Source: Phyllobacterium trifolii (GTDB lineage: Bacteria > Pseudomonadota > Alphaproteobacteria > Rhizobiales > Rhizobiaceae). From it: a stretch of 64,000 bases of DNA. Made by a program: the position numbers and the translations under genes. Each line of letters opens with the position of its first letter. Position 1 is the stretch's first letter. Below are positions 17,664 to 27,300 of this stretch, piece by piece. The stretch spans positions 310,001 through 374,000 of the forward strand of contig NZ_JACHXN010000001.1 in NCBI RefSeq assembly GCF_014192095.1, written 5' to 3'. Under the pieces are notes generated by a model. That model had not been told where the DNA came from and searched no databases. It saw only the letters and a list, made by a program, of their open reading frames with translations.

Positions 17664-18179
17664 TTACATGCGGTAGGCGATAGAGTCGTTCCAGAAGCGG
17701 TCGAGGCGCTGGAGTGCCTTGTTCATCGACTGGAATTCTTCCGCCTTGATGCCGCCGACATGTTCGATCGATGCGACGTGACGTTCGTAGAGACCTGCGA
17801 CCAGTTCCGCGACTTCCGTTCCCTTTTCGGTCAGGCTGACCCGGACCGAACGGCGGTCGGTGCGTGAACGCTCATGGGAGATGAAGCCGAGCTCGACGAG
17901 TTTCTTCAGATTGTAGGAAACATTCGAGCCTAGATAATAACCGCGGCTGCGTAGTTCGCCGGCAGTCAGTTCCGCATTGCCGATGTTGAAAAGCAGCAAC
18001 GCCTGGATGGCATTGATGTCGCTGCGGCCATTGCGGTCGAACTCATCCTTGACCACATCAAGCAGACGACGATGTAACCGTTCGACCAACTGAAGTGCTT
18101 CAAGATATAGTGTACGCAATGCTGTATCACTTGGTGTTGAACGCTGGCTCTCACCAGACTTTCTCTGTGTGTTGTTCAT
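17664..18179 (-). CDS. ldtR: MarR-family regulator LdtR
   Basis: The protein has a MarR-type winged helix: a helical dimerisation segment (LYLEALQLVERLHRRLLDVV), recognition helix region ELRSRGYYLGSNVSYNLKKL and the wing ISHERSRTDRRSVRVSLTEKG. This matches LdtR, the conserved rhizobial regulator that binds tolfenamate- or phloretin-type ligands in Liberibacter and activates an L,D-transpeptidase gene; the transpeptidase is encoded nearby here. The frame reaches 18218, but the ATG at 18179 has an AGG-type site in GAGGCAGG and gives 171 aa. Its own terminator and 138-bp upstream space suggest a single-gene transcript. Confidence 0.88.
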   Translation of the reverse strand: MNNTQRKSGESQRSTPSDTALRTLYLEALQLVERLHRRLLDVVKDEFDRNGRSDINAIQALLLFNIGNAELTAGELRSRGYYLGSNVSYNLKKLVELGFISHERSRTDRRSVRVSLTEKGTEVAELVAGLYERHVASIEHVGGIKAEEFQSMNKALQRLDRFWNDSIAYRM

Positions 18180-18317
18180 AGTACCTGCCTCACTGTTGTT
18201 TCGGTGTATTTTTCTCACCGTTGAGGAGACACTATCGAATACGCATAAAATTCGACTTAAAACACAGACTTAACAGTGCGTTACCGCGAATGAATCAATT
18301 TCAATCTTAATGAAGAC

Positions 18318-18746
18318 TTACCTGATGGGCTTTGCGTGCTGGCGCTTCTGCACGAAAAGCACAATCCGGAAGAGAATATAAAGTAGCGCCACGCAGCCAT
18401 GGACGATGGCGATCTGCGGCCTGTAGAAAAAGTAATTGGAGAAAACCGTGAACATCAGCGTTTCGCCCAATGCGGCCACAAACCATATGACCGGGCCCCA
18501 GGAGACCATCATCCACAACCCGGTCGACGCCACGGGATAGAGCATGGCAAGCGAGACGGTCGCGACCTTCCATTGCCATGGCATCAGGTCGAAGCGCCAG
18601 AGCATGCCTTCATAGTAGCCGCTGAGCTGCGCCCAATAGCCGACGCCTGCGACGAGGCAATAAATGGAGACAAGTCGCAGGAACCACACGAAGCCGAGTT
18701 GGGCCATTGTCGCGTCGAATGGCAGATGAGTCGGCCTATCGCTCAT
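18318..18746 (-). CDS. DUF6163 family integral membrane protein, 142 aa
   Basis: Four hydrophobic segments are visible: VWFLRLVSIYCLVAGVGYW, VATVSLAMLYPVASTGLW, VIWFVAALGETLMFTVFS and AIVHGCVALLYILFRIVLF. A cytoplasmic basic tail (QKRQHAKPIR) follows. This is the pattern of the DUF6163 proteins found near ldtR and hemB in Rhizobiales; their function is unknown. It begins 10 bp after the acyl-CoA hydrolase gene and is probably co-transcribed with it, but no shared role is evident. Confidence 0.75.
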   Translation of the reverse strand: MSDRPTHLPFDATMAQLGFVWFLRLVSIYCLVAGVGYWAQLSGYYEGMLWRFDLMPWQWKVATVSLAMLYPVASTGLWMMVSWGPVIWFVAALGETLMFTVFSNYFFYRPQIAIVHGCVALLYILFRIVLFVQKRQHAKPIR

Positions 18747-18756
18747 GTATGTCTAT

Positions 18757-19812
18757 TCATGTCAGTTGTAGTTCCCGCTCGCCCAGTGATGCGAAATAGG
18801 CATCGACCATTTCGGGCGTTATATCGTCAATTTTCGCGGGCTGCCACACGGGCATATTGTCCTTGTCCACAAGTAGCGCACGTATACCCTCATAAAAATC
18901 ATGGTTCTCGAGCATGCGGCATAGAATGCGGTACTCCATCTGCATACATTGATCCATGTCGAGATCGCGGCCGTCTTCGATCTGCCGGAACGTCACATGC
19001 AGGCTCGTCGGCGAACGGGTCTTGATGAGATCGAGGAGCTTTTGCGCTTCCTCGCTGCTATTTACGCCGGCGGCAGCCAGGCGGATCACGCAACCGCCCA
19101 GTGTTTTCGAATCGAACAGCACGCCGATCATATCGCGGGTTTTTTCGGGCGTTTCATAGTCCGGATTGATGGTTTTGCCGCGCAGTGCCGTTTCGGGATT
19201 GCCGGTTCTGATCAGGCTGCGCCGCAGCTTCTCCTTGTTTTCCGCCTTGATGGCGTGGGTGGCAATGCCACTTTGAAGGCAATCGCCCTGGCGGATACGG
19301 TTGCCCGTCAGCGCAAGATAAGTGCCGAAATGTTCGGGAAGATGCGGAAGAAAGGCACTTCCTCCAACGTCGGGAAAAAAGCCGATGCCGACCTCCGGCA
19401 TTGCGAACACGATATTTTCTGTGACGATCCGATAAGAGCCGTGGACGGAAATTCCAACGCCGCCACCCATGCAGATACCATCGATCAGCGAGATATAGGG
19501 CTTCGGAAAGTGCCTGATGTAGGCGTTGAGGCGGTACTCTTCGGCAAAGAATTCATAGAAGGGCCGACCGGACCGGCCGGCATGATAGACCGCGAGAATA
19601 TCGCCGCCAGCGCAAAAGGCCCGCCCCTCGCCCTCGACAAGGACACAATGGACGTCGGAATCGGACGACCACGCGACAAGTGCACGATGCATCGCGCCGA
19701 CCATGTTCCGCGTCAGGGCGTTCAAAGCCTTCGGCCGCGTCAGGCGAATGAGGCCAGCCTTGCCTCGGTGCTCGAATACGACTTCTCCCTCGCCGCCGAA
19801 ATCGATCTCCAT
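18757..19812 (-). CDS. 3-hydroxyisobutyryl-CoA hydrolase (enoyl-CoA hydratase superfamily)
   Basis: The crotonase fold is clear: oxyanion-hole segments AFCAGGDILAVYHAG and DGICMGGGVGISVHGSYRI, then FAMPEVGIGFFPDVGG. The AEEYRLNAYIRHFPKPYISLIDG region and the length distinguish it from short enoyl-CoA hydratases and fit hydroxyisobutyryl-CoA hydrolase, which acts in valine breakdown. The frame extends to 19857, but the ATG at 19812 has GGAGG directly upstream, giving 351 aa. It is divergent from hemB and followed by the DUF6163 gene. Related hydratases cannot be excluded, but the GFFPDVGG motif is a good discriminator. Confidence 0.88.
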   Translation of the reverse strand: MEIDFGGEGEVVFEHRGKAGLIRLTRPKALNALTRNMVGAMHRALVAWSSDSDVHCVLVEGEGRAFCAGGDILAVYHAGRSGRPFYEFFAEEYRLNAYIRHFPKPYISLIDGICMGGGVGISVHGSYRIVTENIVFAMPEVGIGFFPDVGGSAFLPHLPEHFGTYLALTGNRIRQGDCLQSGIATHAIKAENKEKLRRSLIRTGNPETALRGKTINPDYETPEKTRDMIGVLFDSKTLGGCVIRLAAAGVNSSEEAQKLLDLIKTRSPTSLHVTFRQIEDGRDLDMDQCMQMEYRILCRMLENHDFYEGIRALLVDKDNMPVWQPAKIDDITPEMVDAYFASLGERELQLT

Positions 19813-19964
19813 GCTCCCCTCCGAACCTTCGTAACAGAGGTTAGGAAACTCTGGCACACCGCGTCAATGGATCACATCTAAGGCCGGGCATCTTGGTCAA
19901 CAGGACGTTCCCTGTTAAAACAATTCCAAACAACGAGGAAATGCCAACGTTCGGCTGAGCAATC

Positions 19965-21002
19965 ATGAACAAACATCCAACGTTTCAAACACGTGCGGCA
20001 AGAACAGTCGATGAAATCACGCAAGGCCGCCGCTTGCGACGCATGCGCAAGGCGGATTGGTCGCGACGTCTGGTTCAGGAAAACCAGCTGACCGTCGATG
20101 ATCTGATATGGCCGATTTTCCTGTGCGAGGGCACGAACCGGCGCGAGGACATCAACGCCATGCCGGGTGTTCAGCGTTTTTCCGTCGATATGGCGGTGCG
20201 TGAGGCGGAGCGCGCGGCCAAGCTCGGCATCCCCGCTATCGCCACGTTTGCCAATATCGACGCGGACCTGCGCGATGATGCAGGTTCCGGCATTCTCGAT
20301 CCCGATAATCTCATCAACCGTGCAACGCGAGCGATCAAGAGCGCGGTGCCGGAAATTGGCATGATCACCGACGTTGCGCTCGATCCTTTCACGAGCCACG
20401 GCCATGATGGCATCCTGCGCGATGGTATCATCGTCAATGACGAGACTGTCGAGCAGATTACCCGAGGCGCCGTGCTGCAGGCAGCAGCGGGTGCCGATAT
20501 CATCGCGCCGTCGGACATGATGGACGGACGTATTGGCGCTATCCGCGATGCGCTGGACCAGAACGGCTTTCAGGACGTGGCGATCATGGCCTATGCCACG
20601 AAATTCGCCTCGGCCTTCTATGGCCCTTACCGCGAGGCGATCGGAACGTCAGGGCGTTTGAAGGGTGACAAGAAGACCTATTATATCGACCCGGCAAACA
20701 GCGATGAGGCGGTACGCGAGGCCGAGCAAGATCTGGCCGAAGGCGCGGATTCGCTTATGGTCAAACCTGGCCTGCCCTATCTCGATATCATCCGACGGCT
20801 GAAAGACACCTTCGCCGTGCCGACCTTCGCCTATCAGGTGTCAGGCGAATATACGATGATCAAGGCTGCCGGCGCCAATGGCTGGATCGACGAGGAGCGG
20901 GTCATGATGGAAACGCTCCTTGCCTTCAAGCGGGCCGGCTGCGATGGCATCCTGACTTATTTTGCACCGACTGTGGCGGAACGTTTGAAAGCCGGTTATT
21001 GA
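19965..21002 (+). CDS. hemB: Delta-aminolevulinic acid dehydratase (porphobilinogen synthase)
   Basis: The enzyme condenses two aminolevulinates to porphobilinogen, the second common step of heme and chlorophyll synthesis. The Schiff-base lysines lie in ATKFASAFYGPYREAI and LMVKPGLPYLD, and VSGEYTMIKAA follows. The metal segment reads DVALDPFTSHGHDG, so the three zinc-binding cysteines of animal and E. coli-type enzymes are replaced by Ala and Asp; this marks the Mg/K-dependent type usual in alphaproteobacteria. The 345-aa length is normal. It is followed by an RDD gene on the same strand and is divergent from the acyl-CoA hydrolase. Confidence 0.97.
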   Translation: MNKHPTFQTRAARTVDEITQGRRLRRMRKADWSRRLVQENQLTVDDLIWPIFLCEGTNRREDINAMPGVQRFSVDMAVREAERAAKLGIPAIATFANIDADLRDDAGSGILDPDNLINRATRAIKSAVPEIGMITDVALDPFTSHGHDGILRDGIIVNDETVEQITRGAVLQAAAGADIIAPSDMMDGRIGAIRDALDQNGFQDVAIMAYATKFASAFYGPYREAIGTSGRLKGDKKTYYIDPANSDEAVREAEQDLAEGADSLMVKPGLPYLDIIRRLKDTFAVPTFAYQVSGEYTMIKAAGANGWIDEERVMMETLLAFKRAGCDGILTYFAPTVAERLKAGY

Positions 21003-21082
21003 AATCTTATTGATATTTTGTTCTCGAATTCCCAATTTCAACGCAAACGCCAATGTGTCCGTCTTGTGAAACAGGAAATGAA

Positions 21083-21553
21083 ATGAACACGAAGACCCTT
21101 GATGGCGAAATTGTCACCAACCGCCTCGATGATTGGCGGCTGTATCAGGGTGTGCGCACGAGCCGCATCTTTGCGTTCTTGATCGACTATGTGATCGTTT
21201 TCTTCCTGTGCATTCCCGTTGCGATCCTCATTGCCATCATTGGTGTGGCGACGCTTGGTCTCGGCTGGATACTGTATGGCATCATGTTTCCTGTTGTTGC
21301 CCTTGCCTACGTCGCAACGACACTGGGCGGACCACGCCAGGCGACAAAAGGCATGCAGATGATGGGCCTGAAGCTGGAACGGCTTGACGGGCAGAAGGTC
21401 GATGGCTTGCTTGCGATCGTTCATACCGTCCTGTTCTGGGGGCTGAATGTGGTCCTGACGCCGCTCATTCTGCTGGCAACACTGTTTCTCGATCGCAAAC
21501 GCACTGTCCACGACCTTTTGCTCGGCACAGTTGTCGTTCGCGCTTATAACTAA
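21083..21553 (+). CDS. RDD family membrane protein, 156 aa
   Basis: The name-giving motif region is RTSRIFAFLIDYVIVFFLCIPVAI (Arg and Asp in the first membrane segment), with a second helix near LGLGWILYGIMFPVVALAYVA and a third near HTVLFWGLNVVLTPLILLATLF, ending with RKRTVHDLLLGTVVV. RDD proteins are of mostly unknown function; some are transport-related. The frame opens at 21053, but AGGAA precedes the ATG at 21083, so I use that. It lies 80 bp after hemB, a common rhizobial neighbour. Confidence 0.88.
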   Translation: MNTKTLDGEIVTNRLDDWRLYQGVRTSRIFAFLIDYVIVFFLCIPVAILIAIIGVATLGLGWILYGIMFPVVALAYVATTLGGPRQATKGMQMMGLKLERLDGQKVDGLLAIVHTVLFWGLNVVLTPLILLATLFLDRKRTVHDLLLGTVVVRAYN

Positions 21554-21557
21554 TCTC

Positions 21558-21581
21558 AAGGGCTCCTGATCTGGAGCCCTT
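21558..21581 (+). terminator. Weak terminator after the RDD gene
   Basis: AAGGGCTCC (21558-21566) pairs with GGAGCCCTT (21573-21581) around TGATCT. The following sequence (CTCCATTT) is only mildly T-rich, so efficiency is uncertain. Confidence 0.45.
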
Positions 21582-21603
21582 CTCCATTTGGCTTGGTAAT
21601 ATC

Positions 21604-22023
21604 ATGAACTTACGCTCCTCCGCGTTCGCTTTTGCGGCGCTTATACTCTATGGCCTTGGCACCACGACCAGCATTGCAGCGTCACCTGCAGGACGTTTTT
21701 GCGGCGAGATGATCTCCAGCGGGGACTATCGTGATGTGGAGACCAATCTGAATGTCGCCAGAGATGGCCATCTCTCCGGCACCTATGAACTCGATGAGCC
21801 GGATGGCCGCGTCGAAGGCAACCTGATAGAGAAGGACCTTGGAAGTGGCACGTCTCGCGCCCTCGTCTGGACTGACAAATATGGGACCGGGCTTCTCTAC
21901 CTCGATTTCTCCAGTGATTTTGACGGCTTCAACGGAAGCTGGGGCGGCTCGGTCAATGGCAAGTTCGATGCGCCCAGCCATTCATGGAATGGCGCGCGCT
22001 GCGGCGGCGGTTCGGTCAGATAA
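21604..22023 (+). CDS. Hypothetical secreted protein, 139 aa
   Basis: A signal peptide (FAFAALILYGLGTTTSIAA) with a likely cut near residue 26 precedes a small mature domain with two cysteines (FCGEM and ARCGGG) that could form a disulfide in the periplasm. Conserved-looking short strands (GHLSGTYEL, GRVEGNLIE, GFNGSWGG) suggest a beta-barrel or sandwich. I do not recognise a named family. The start has only a weak ribosome binding site. It lies between the RDD gene and bpt, and nothing in the context indicates its role. Confidence 0.6.
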   Translation: MNLRSSAFAFAALILYGLGTTTSIAASPAGRFCGEMISSGDYRDVETNLNVARDGHLSGTYELDEPDGRVEGNLIEKDLGSGTSRALVWTDKYGTGLLYLDFSSDFDGFNGSWGGSVNGKFDAPSHSWNGARCGGGSVR

Positions 22024-22137
22024 CAGCTACTGAACCTAACTCGCCCAAGACATACACATCTGAATACAATATAATTGAATTGACGTTTCAGGCGGTCATA
22101 GGATTCTATAGGTGTTACGACCGTCTCAGGACCTTGG

Positions 22138-22884
22138 ATGACCCATCAGCCGCAGCAATCACCGCAGTTCTTCCTGACAGCGCCTTCGCCCTGTCCTTAC
22201 CTGGAGGGTCAGCTTGAGCGCAAGGTCTTCACGCATCTCGTAGGCGGTCGCGCCGCAGAACTCAATGAGCTGCTGACACAGGGCGGCTTTCGTCGCTCGC
22301 AAAACATCGCCTATCGCCCGGCCTGCGAGAACTGCAGAGCCTGCGTATCGGTACGTATCCTGGCGGGCGAGTTCAAGCAGGACAAGTCCATGCGCCGGGT
22401 CTGGAACCGCAACCGCGATTTGATTGGGAATATCCACCACGCCGAACCTTCTACCGAACAATATTCGCTGTTCCGGCATTATCTCGATGCGCGCCACAAC
22501 AAGGGTGGTATGTCGGAAATGACGGTGCTCGACTATGCGATGATGGTCGAGGATACGCATGTGCCGACACAAATCATCGAATACAGGCGGCGCGGACCGG
22601 ATTCCTTCATTACCAAAAAGGGCGAAGGCGAACTCATCGCTGTCGCCCTGACGGACGTGATGGGGGATGGGCTGTCGATGGTCTATTCTTTCTTTAACCC
22701 GGAGCATGCAACCCGCTCACTCGGCACATTCATGATCCTCGATCATATAGAGCGCGCCGCGGCTGCCGGTTTGCCGCATGTCTATCTCGGCTATTGGGTC
22801 GAGGGCTCGCGCAAGATGCAATATAAAATCCGTTACAAACCGCAGGAACATCTCGGCACAAAAGGCTGGGAACGCCAGGATTAG
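22138..22884 (+). CDS. bpt: Aspartate/glutamate leucyltransferase (Bpt)
   Basis: Bpt attaches Leu from Leu-tRNA to proteins starting with Asp or Glu, marking them for ClpS/ClpAP decay in the bacterial N-end rule. The 248-aa protein has the two expected halves: an N-terminal domain with [33 protein letters not shown] and RNRDLIG, and a C-terminal GNAT-like half with [19 protein letters not shown] and [21 protein letters not shown]. These motifs define the ATE/Bpt family. AGGA lies six bases before the ATG. It sits after hemB and RDD, as in many Rhizobiales. Confidence 0.95.
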   Translation: MTHQPQQSPQFFLTAPSPCPYLEGQLERKVFTHLVGGRAAELNELLTQGGFRRSQNIAYRPACENCRACVSVRILAGEFKQDKSMRRVWNRNRDLIGNIHHAEPSTEQYSLFRHYLDARHNKGGMSEMTVLDYAMMVEDTHVPTQIIEYRRRGPDSFITKKGEGELIAVALTDVMGDGLSMVYSFFNPEHATRSLGTFMILDHIERAAAAGLPHVYLGYWVEGSRKMQYKIRYKPQEHLGTKGWERQD

Positions 22885-22893
22885 ATCGCCTCG

Positions 22894-23325
22894 ATGAGCT
22901 TTGTACCAGCCAATTTTGTGCCCCCAGTCGGACTTGATGGGCAAGGCTTCCGGCTCGAGCCCCTCGGGCCGCAGCACAATCTGTCGGATCACCAGGCGTG
23001 GTCCTCGAGCATTCCCCACATCCTTGCAACGCCGGGTTTCAGCGACTGGCCGCCACTGCAAGGCATGAGTCTCGAAGCCAATCTTGGCGATCTCGAAGAG
23101 CACGCTCGCGATTTCACCAACCGCACCGGCTTTACCTATACGGTGCTGGAAGGTTCGCAGGTGATCGGCTGCGTCTACATCTATCCCTCAAAGCAAGACC
23201 CGGCGATAACGGTTGTGAAGTCATGGGTCACCGCCGACCGCGCGCATCTCGACACTCCGCTGTACGAGGCGGTTTCCGTCTGGCTCAAAACATCCTGGCC
23301 ATTCGAGCACGTCCTGTATCGCTGA
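22894..23325 (+). CDS. GNAT-like N-acetyltransferase, 143 aa
   Basis: The region FTYTVLEGSQVIGCVYIYPSK and KSWVTADRAHLDTPLYEAVSVWL fits the central strands and final helix of a GNAT fold, with an alpha-helical lid before it (SLEANLGDLEEHARDF). The usual Q/RxxGxG/A acetyl-CoA loop is not clear, so activity should not be assumed. It begins only 9 bp after bpt and is probably on the same transcript. Substrate unknown. Confidence 0.6.
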   Translation: MSFVPANFVPPVGLDGQGFRLEPLGPQHNLSDHQAWSSSIPHILATPGFSDWPPLQGMSLEANLGDLEEHARDFTNRTGFTYTVLEGSQVIGCVYIYPSKQDPAITVVKSWVTADRAHLDTPLYEAVSVWLKTSWPFEHVLYR

Positions 23326-23415
23326 ACTTCGGTTTACGTTCTTGCGGCCTCTGGACGAAGATTGTCCTTCCGGCTAGACCACGCGGCATAACAAAAATAC
23401 GGGAAGCGCCGCCGC

Positions 23416-24318
23416 ATGTCTCAACTTCATCTCGATCACCGCAAAGGTCTGCTTATCACTGGCCTCGGCGGATTGATCCTGTCCGCCGATATTCCCCTGC
23501 TGAGGCTCGGTGAAGGCGAGACGTGGTCGACGCTGCTTTTGCGCAGCGGCACGACATTTATCAGCGCTTTTGTCATCTGGGCGCTGTGGAGTCTTGCGAC
23601 AGGCCGCGCGCGTACGATTGTTCCGGGCCGCGTCGGGTTTTTGGTCGCGGGCCTCTACGGGCTCACCTCGATCTGTTTCATGATCGCGGTCTACAATACG
23701 AAGACGGCTAACCTTGTCTTCATCCTGGCTTTCAACACCGTGTTTTCAGCATTGTTGTCCTGGGTATTCCTGAAAGAACGGCCGAAGACCGTCACATTCA
23801 TCGCCATGTTCTTCATGCTGATCGGCGTCGGTATAATTGTTCGCGAAGGGCTATCGTCGGGCCATGTGTTCGGCGATCTGGTGGCGCTGCTGTCCACCTT
23901 CATCCTTTCGACGGCGATCACGGTCAGCCGCTCTTCGGGCAAGGATATGGGTTTCGCTGCGATCATCGGCACGATATTGCCGATGATCGTCGCCGCCTTC
24001 ATGGTCTCGCAGAATGGTTACACCGTCGCAGTACCCGGCTGGATCATTTTCAACGGCGCGGTCGTGACGACCCTCGCCTTTCTCTGCCTCGCCGCTGGCC
24101 CACGGTTTCTTTCGGGACCTGAAGTTGCCATGTTCTATTTGCTGGAAACCGTGTTGACGCCAATCTGGGTCTGGCTGGTCTTTGCTGAAAAGCCCAGCGA
24201 TCCGACCCTTGTGGGCGGGATCATCATCATCGCGTCACTTGTTGGTCATTCGCTTTGGCAGATGTATCACGTGCGCAAGAGGTCACGGATGGCAGGCCTG
24301 GTTCGCCATCCGATCTGA
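23416..24318 (+). CDS. DMT (EamA) family exporter, 300 aa
   Basis: Ten hydrophobic segments in two EamA repeats are visible; the first repeat ends near LSWVFLKERPKTVTFIAMFFML and the second near WVWLVFAEKPSDPTLVGGI. These matching E-(K/R)-P segments are the hallmark of drug/metabolite transporters that export amino acids or other small metabolites. The substrate cannot be told. It converges on the RND pump gene, with only 6 bp between the stops and no hairpin there, so read-through antisense transcription between the two is likely. A second, distinct DMT gene occurs at 36.7 kb. Confidence 0.85.
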   Translation: MSQLHLDHRKGLLITGLGGLILSADIPLLRLGEGETWSTLLLRSGTTFISAFVIWALWSLATGRARTIVPGRVGFLVAGLYGLTSICFMIAVYNTKTANLVFILAFNTVFSALLSWVFLKERPKTVTFIAMFFMLIGVGIIVREGLSSGHVFGDLVALLSTFILSTAITVSRSSGKDMGFAAIIGTILPMIVAAFMVSQNGYTVAVPGWIIFNGAVVTTLAFLCLAAGPRFLSGPEVAMFYLLETVLTPIWVWLVFAEKPSDPTLVGGIIIIASLVGHSLWQMYHVRKRSRMAGLVRHPI

Positions 24319-24324
24319 TCTTAC

Positions 24325-27300
24325 CTACTCTGCCGCCTCAATCGCAGGCTTCGAAGGAAGCAGGGGAACGGTGTGTATCCCGGGTCTAACGGTGATCCCC
24401 GGCTCATCCGGCTTGTTCGGACGGAACGACCAATGGAATACACTCGCTGTCCAGCGGCTGACATCATCCATGATCGTGTAGAAAGAGGGCACGAACACCA
24501 GTGACAGGACGGTCGAGATCAACAGGCCGCCAATCACCGCAATCGCCATCGGCGCACGGAATTCGCCGCCATCACCGAAAGCCATGGCTGCTGGCAGCAT
24601 CCCGGCCGACATGGCAATCGTGGTCATGACAATCGGGCGGATACGCTTGCGGCCTGCATCGATGATCGCTTCATCGCGCGGTATGCCATGTTTCACCTCT
24701 TCGATCGCGAAATCGACGAGCATGATAGCGTTTTTGGTGACGATACCCATCAGCATCAAAATACCGATGACGACCGCCATGGAGACCGAATTATTGGTCA
24801 ATAGCAGCGCGACGGCGACACCGGCGATCGACAGCGGTAATGACATCAAAATGGTGAAGGCGTGGAAAATACTGCCGAACAGCAGGATAAGCACGACGAA
24901 CACCAGCATCAGGCCCATGATCATGGCATCGCGGAACCCGGCAAAAACCTCGCCCATGACTTCGGCGTCGCCGGTTTCCTGAATACGCACGCCTTCCGGC
25001 ATGGATTTCGCCTCCGGAAGGTTCTTGACGATGGAGAGCCCCTCGCCGATCTCCTTTCCGTTCGCCATATTGGCGCCGACAACGATACGCCGTTCGCGAT
25101 TAAAACGCTCGATCGAGGATGGTCCCTGCCCGAAACTGATCTGGGCAATGGATTCCAGTGGCACCACGACTCCCGATGGTGTGGTTACGGTCAGCGTACT
25201 GAGAATCGACAGATCGCGCCGCGATTCTTCGGTCAGCTGAACGCGGATCGGTATCTGGCGATCGCCGACGGTGTATTTGGCAAGGTTAGGATCGAGATCT
25301 CCTTGCGTTGCAACACGCAACGCATCCGACAGCGCTGTCGTGGAGATGCCCAGCTCCGCCAGCTTGTCCATGCGCGGCGTCACGATGATTTCCGGTCGAT
25401 CAAGCGCTGCTGTCGACGAGACCGCCTGAAAGTCGCCAGTCGCGGTCATGGCACTCTGCAGTGAGCGAGCCTGTTCGGTGACCTTGTCGCCATTGCTGCC
25501 GATGACGCCGACAGCGAATTCCCGCTCGCCGCGATCATTGACGAAATTTGCCCGCAAATCAGGTACTTGCGACAGTTTGTTGAAAATATCGACCTCAACC
25601 TGCTTCTGCGTGCGTTCTCGCTCGCTCTTGTGGCTGAGCTTGACGATCATCGTTGCGCGGCGGGTGTCGAGGGAGCCGGTTGGCGAGGCGCCGCCGGTTA
25701 TATAGGTTTGCTGGACTTCGGGAATTTCGCGTACCAGCGATGCCGCTTCGTCAGTTACCCGGCGTGTTTCATCGATGGGTGCGCCGGGCGGCAGCTCGAG
25801 ACTGACGGCGACGCGCGCTTCATCCTGCGGCGGCACGAAACCAGCCGGCAGAAAGCCCATGGCCCAGATGGAGACGGCAAATATGGCCACCCCACTGAGC
25901 AACGTCAGCCATCGATAGCGCAGCGTGACGGTGAGGAAACGTGTATAGGCCTTGATCCAGCCGGTCTCCTGCTCACCGTGGTGCAGGCTCTTGCCATCGC
26001 GTAGAAGATAGGCCGTCATCATCGGCGTTATCAGACGGGCGACGAGCAGCGAAAAAAACACTGCGACGGCCACCGTCAGGCCGAACTGCTTGAAGTATTG
26101 CCCGGCGATGCCGCTCATGAAGCTGACCGGCGCGAAGACAGCGATAATGGTCACCGAAATGGCGATAACGGCGAGGCCAATTTCGTCGGCGGCTTCGAGC
26201 GACGCACGATATGGCGATTTGCCGGAACGCATGTGCCGGACGATGTTTTCGATCTCGACGATGGCATCATCGACAAGGATACCCGTCACCAGCGTGATAC
26301 CAAGCAAGCTGATCAGATTGAGCGAAAATCCGAGCATGTCGATCGCCCAGAAGGTCGGGATTGCCGACAACGGCAAGGCGATGGCTGCAATCAGGGTAGC
26401 TCGGATATTGCGCAGGAACAGGAAGACCACGACGATCGACAACAATGCGCCTTCCACCAATGAACTCATTGCGGATTCATAATTGCCATAGGTGTAGTTC
26501 ACCGAATTATCGATGATGCTGAAACGCGCGTCGGGATATTTCTGCTGCAGCTGATCCATTCGGGCTTGCACGAGCGCATAGACATCGGCATCGCTCGCAC
26601 CCTTGGCGCGGAAGACGCCAAGCGATACCACCGTCTGGTTGTTCACACGCGCAAAGGACTTTGGCTCTTCATAGGCATCGGTGATCGTTCCGAGCTGATC
26701 GAGCCGTACGGAGCGTCCACCAGCAATAGGGATTTCCACCGCTCGCAAATCATCAAGCGTGCGCGAGGCGCCAAGCGTGCGGATCGTCTGCTGGGTGGTG
26801 CCGAGATCGCCGCGCCCGCCAGTCAGATCGGCATTCATCGACTTCAGCGCACGATTGACATCGGCAGCCGTCACACCAAGTGCGGTCAATCGATCGGGAT
26901 CCAGCGCGACACGGATTTCACGCGTGACGCCGCCATAGCGCTCGACACGGCCAACGCCTTTCAGGCCCTGGATATCGCGGAGGATCTTGTCATCGACGAA
27001 CCAGGAAAGCTCTTCCGACGTCATTGTCGGCGCCGAAACGCCGTAAGTCAGGATCGCAGACCCCTCCACGTCGACGGAATTGATTATCGGTTCCTTGATC
27101 GTTGCGGGAAGGTCATCGCGGATACGCGAAACTGCGTCCTTGACGTCGTTCAACGCTTTTTGTGTATCGACCTCGAGCCGAAATTCCACGAGCGTCGTGG
27201 AATTGCCTTCGGTCAAATTGGTCGTGACATTCTTGACGCCGGTGATATTCGCCACCGAATCCTCGACCCGCTTGGCGATCTGCGTTTCAAGTTCTGTCGG

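Noticed and set aside
18949-19881. Plus-strand 310-codon frame opposite the acyl-CoA hydrolase
   Set aside because: Low-complexity basic composition typical of antisense frames; the minus strand has full crotonase motifs.
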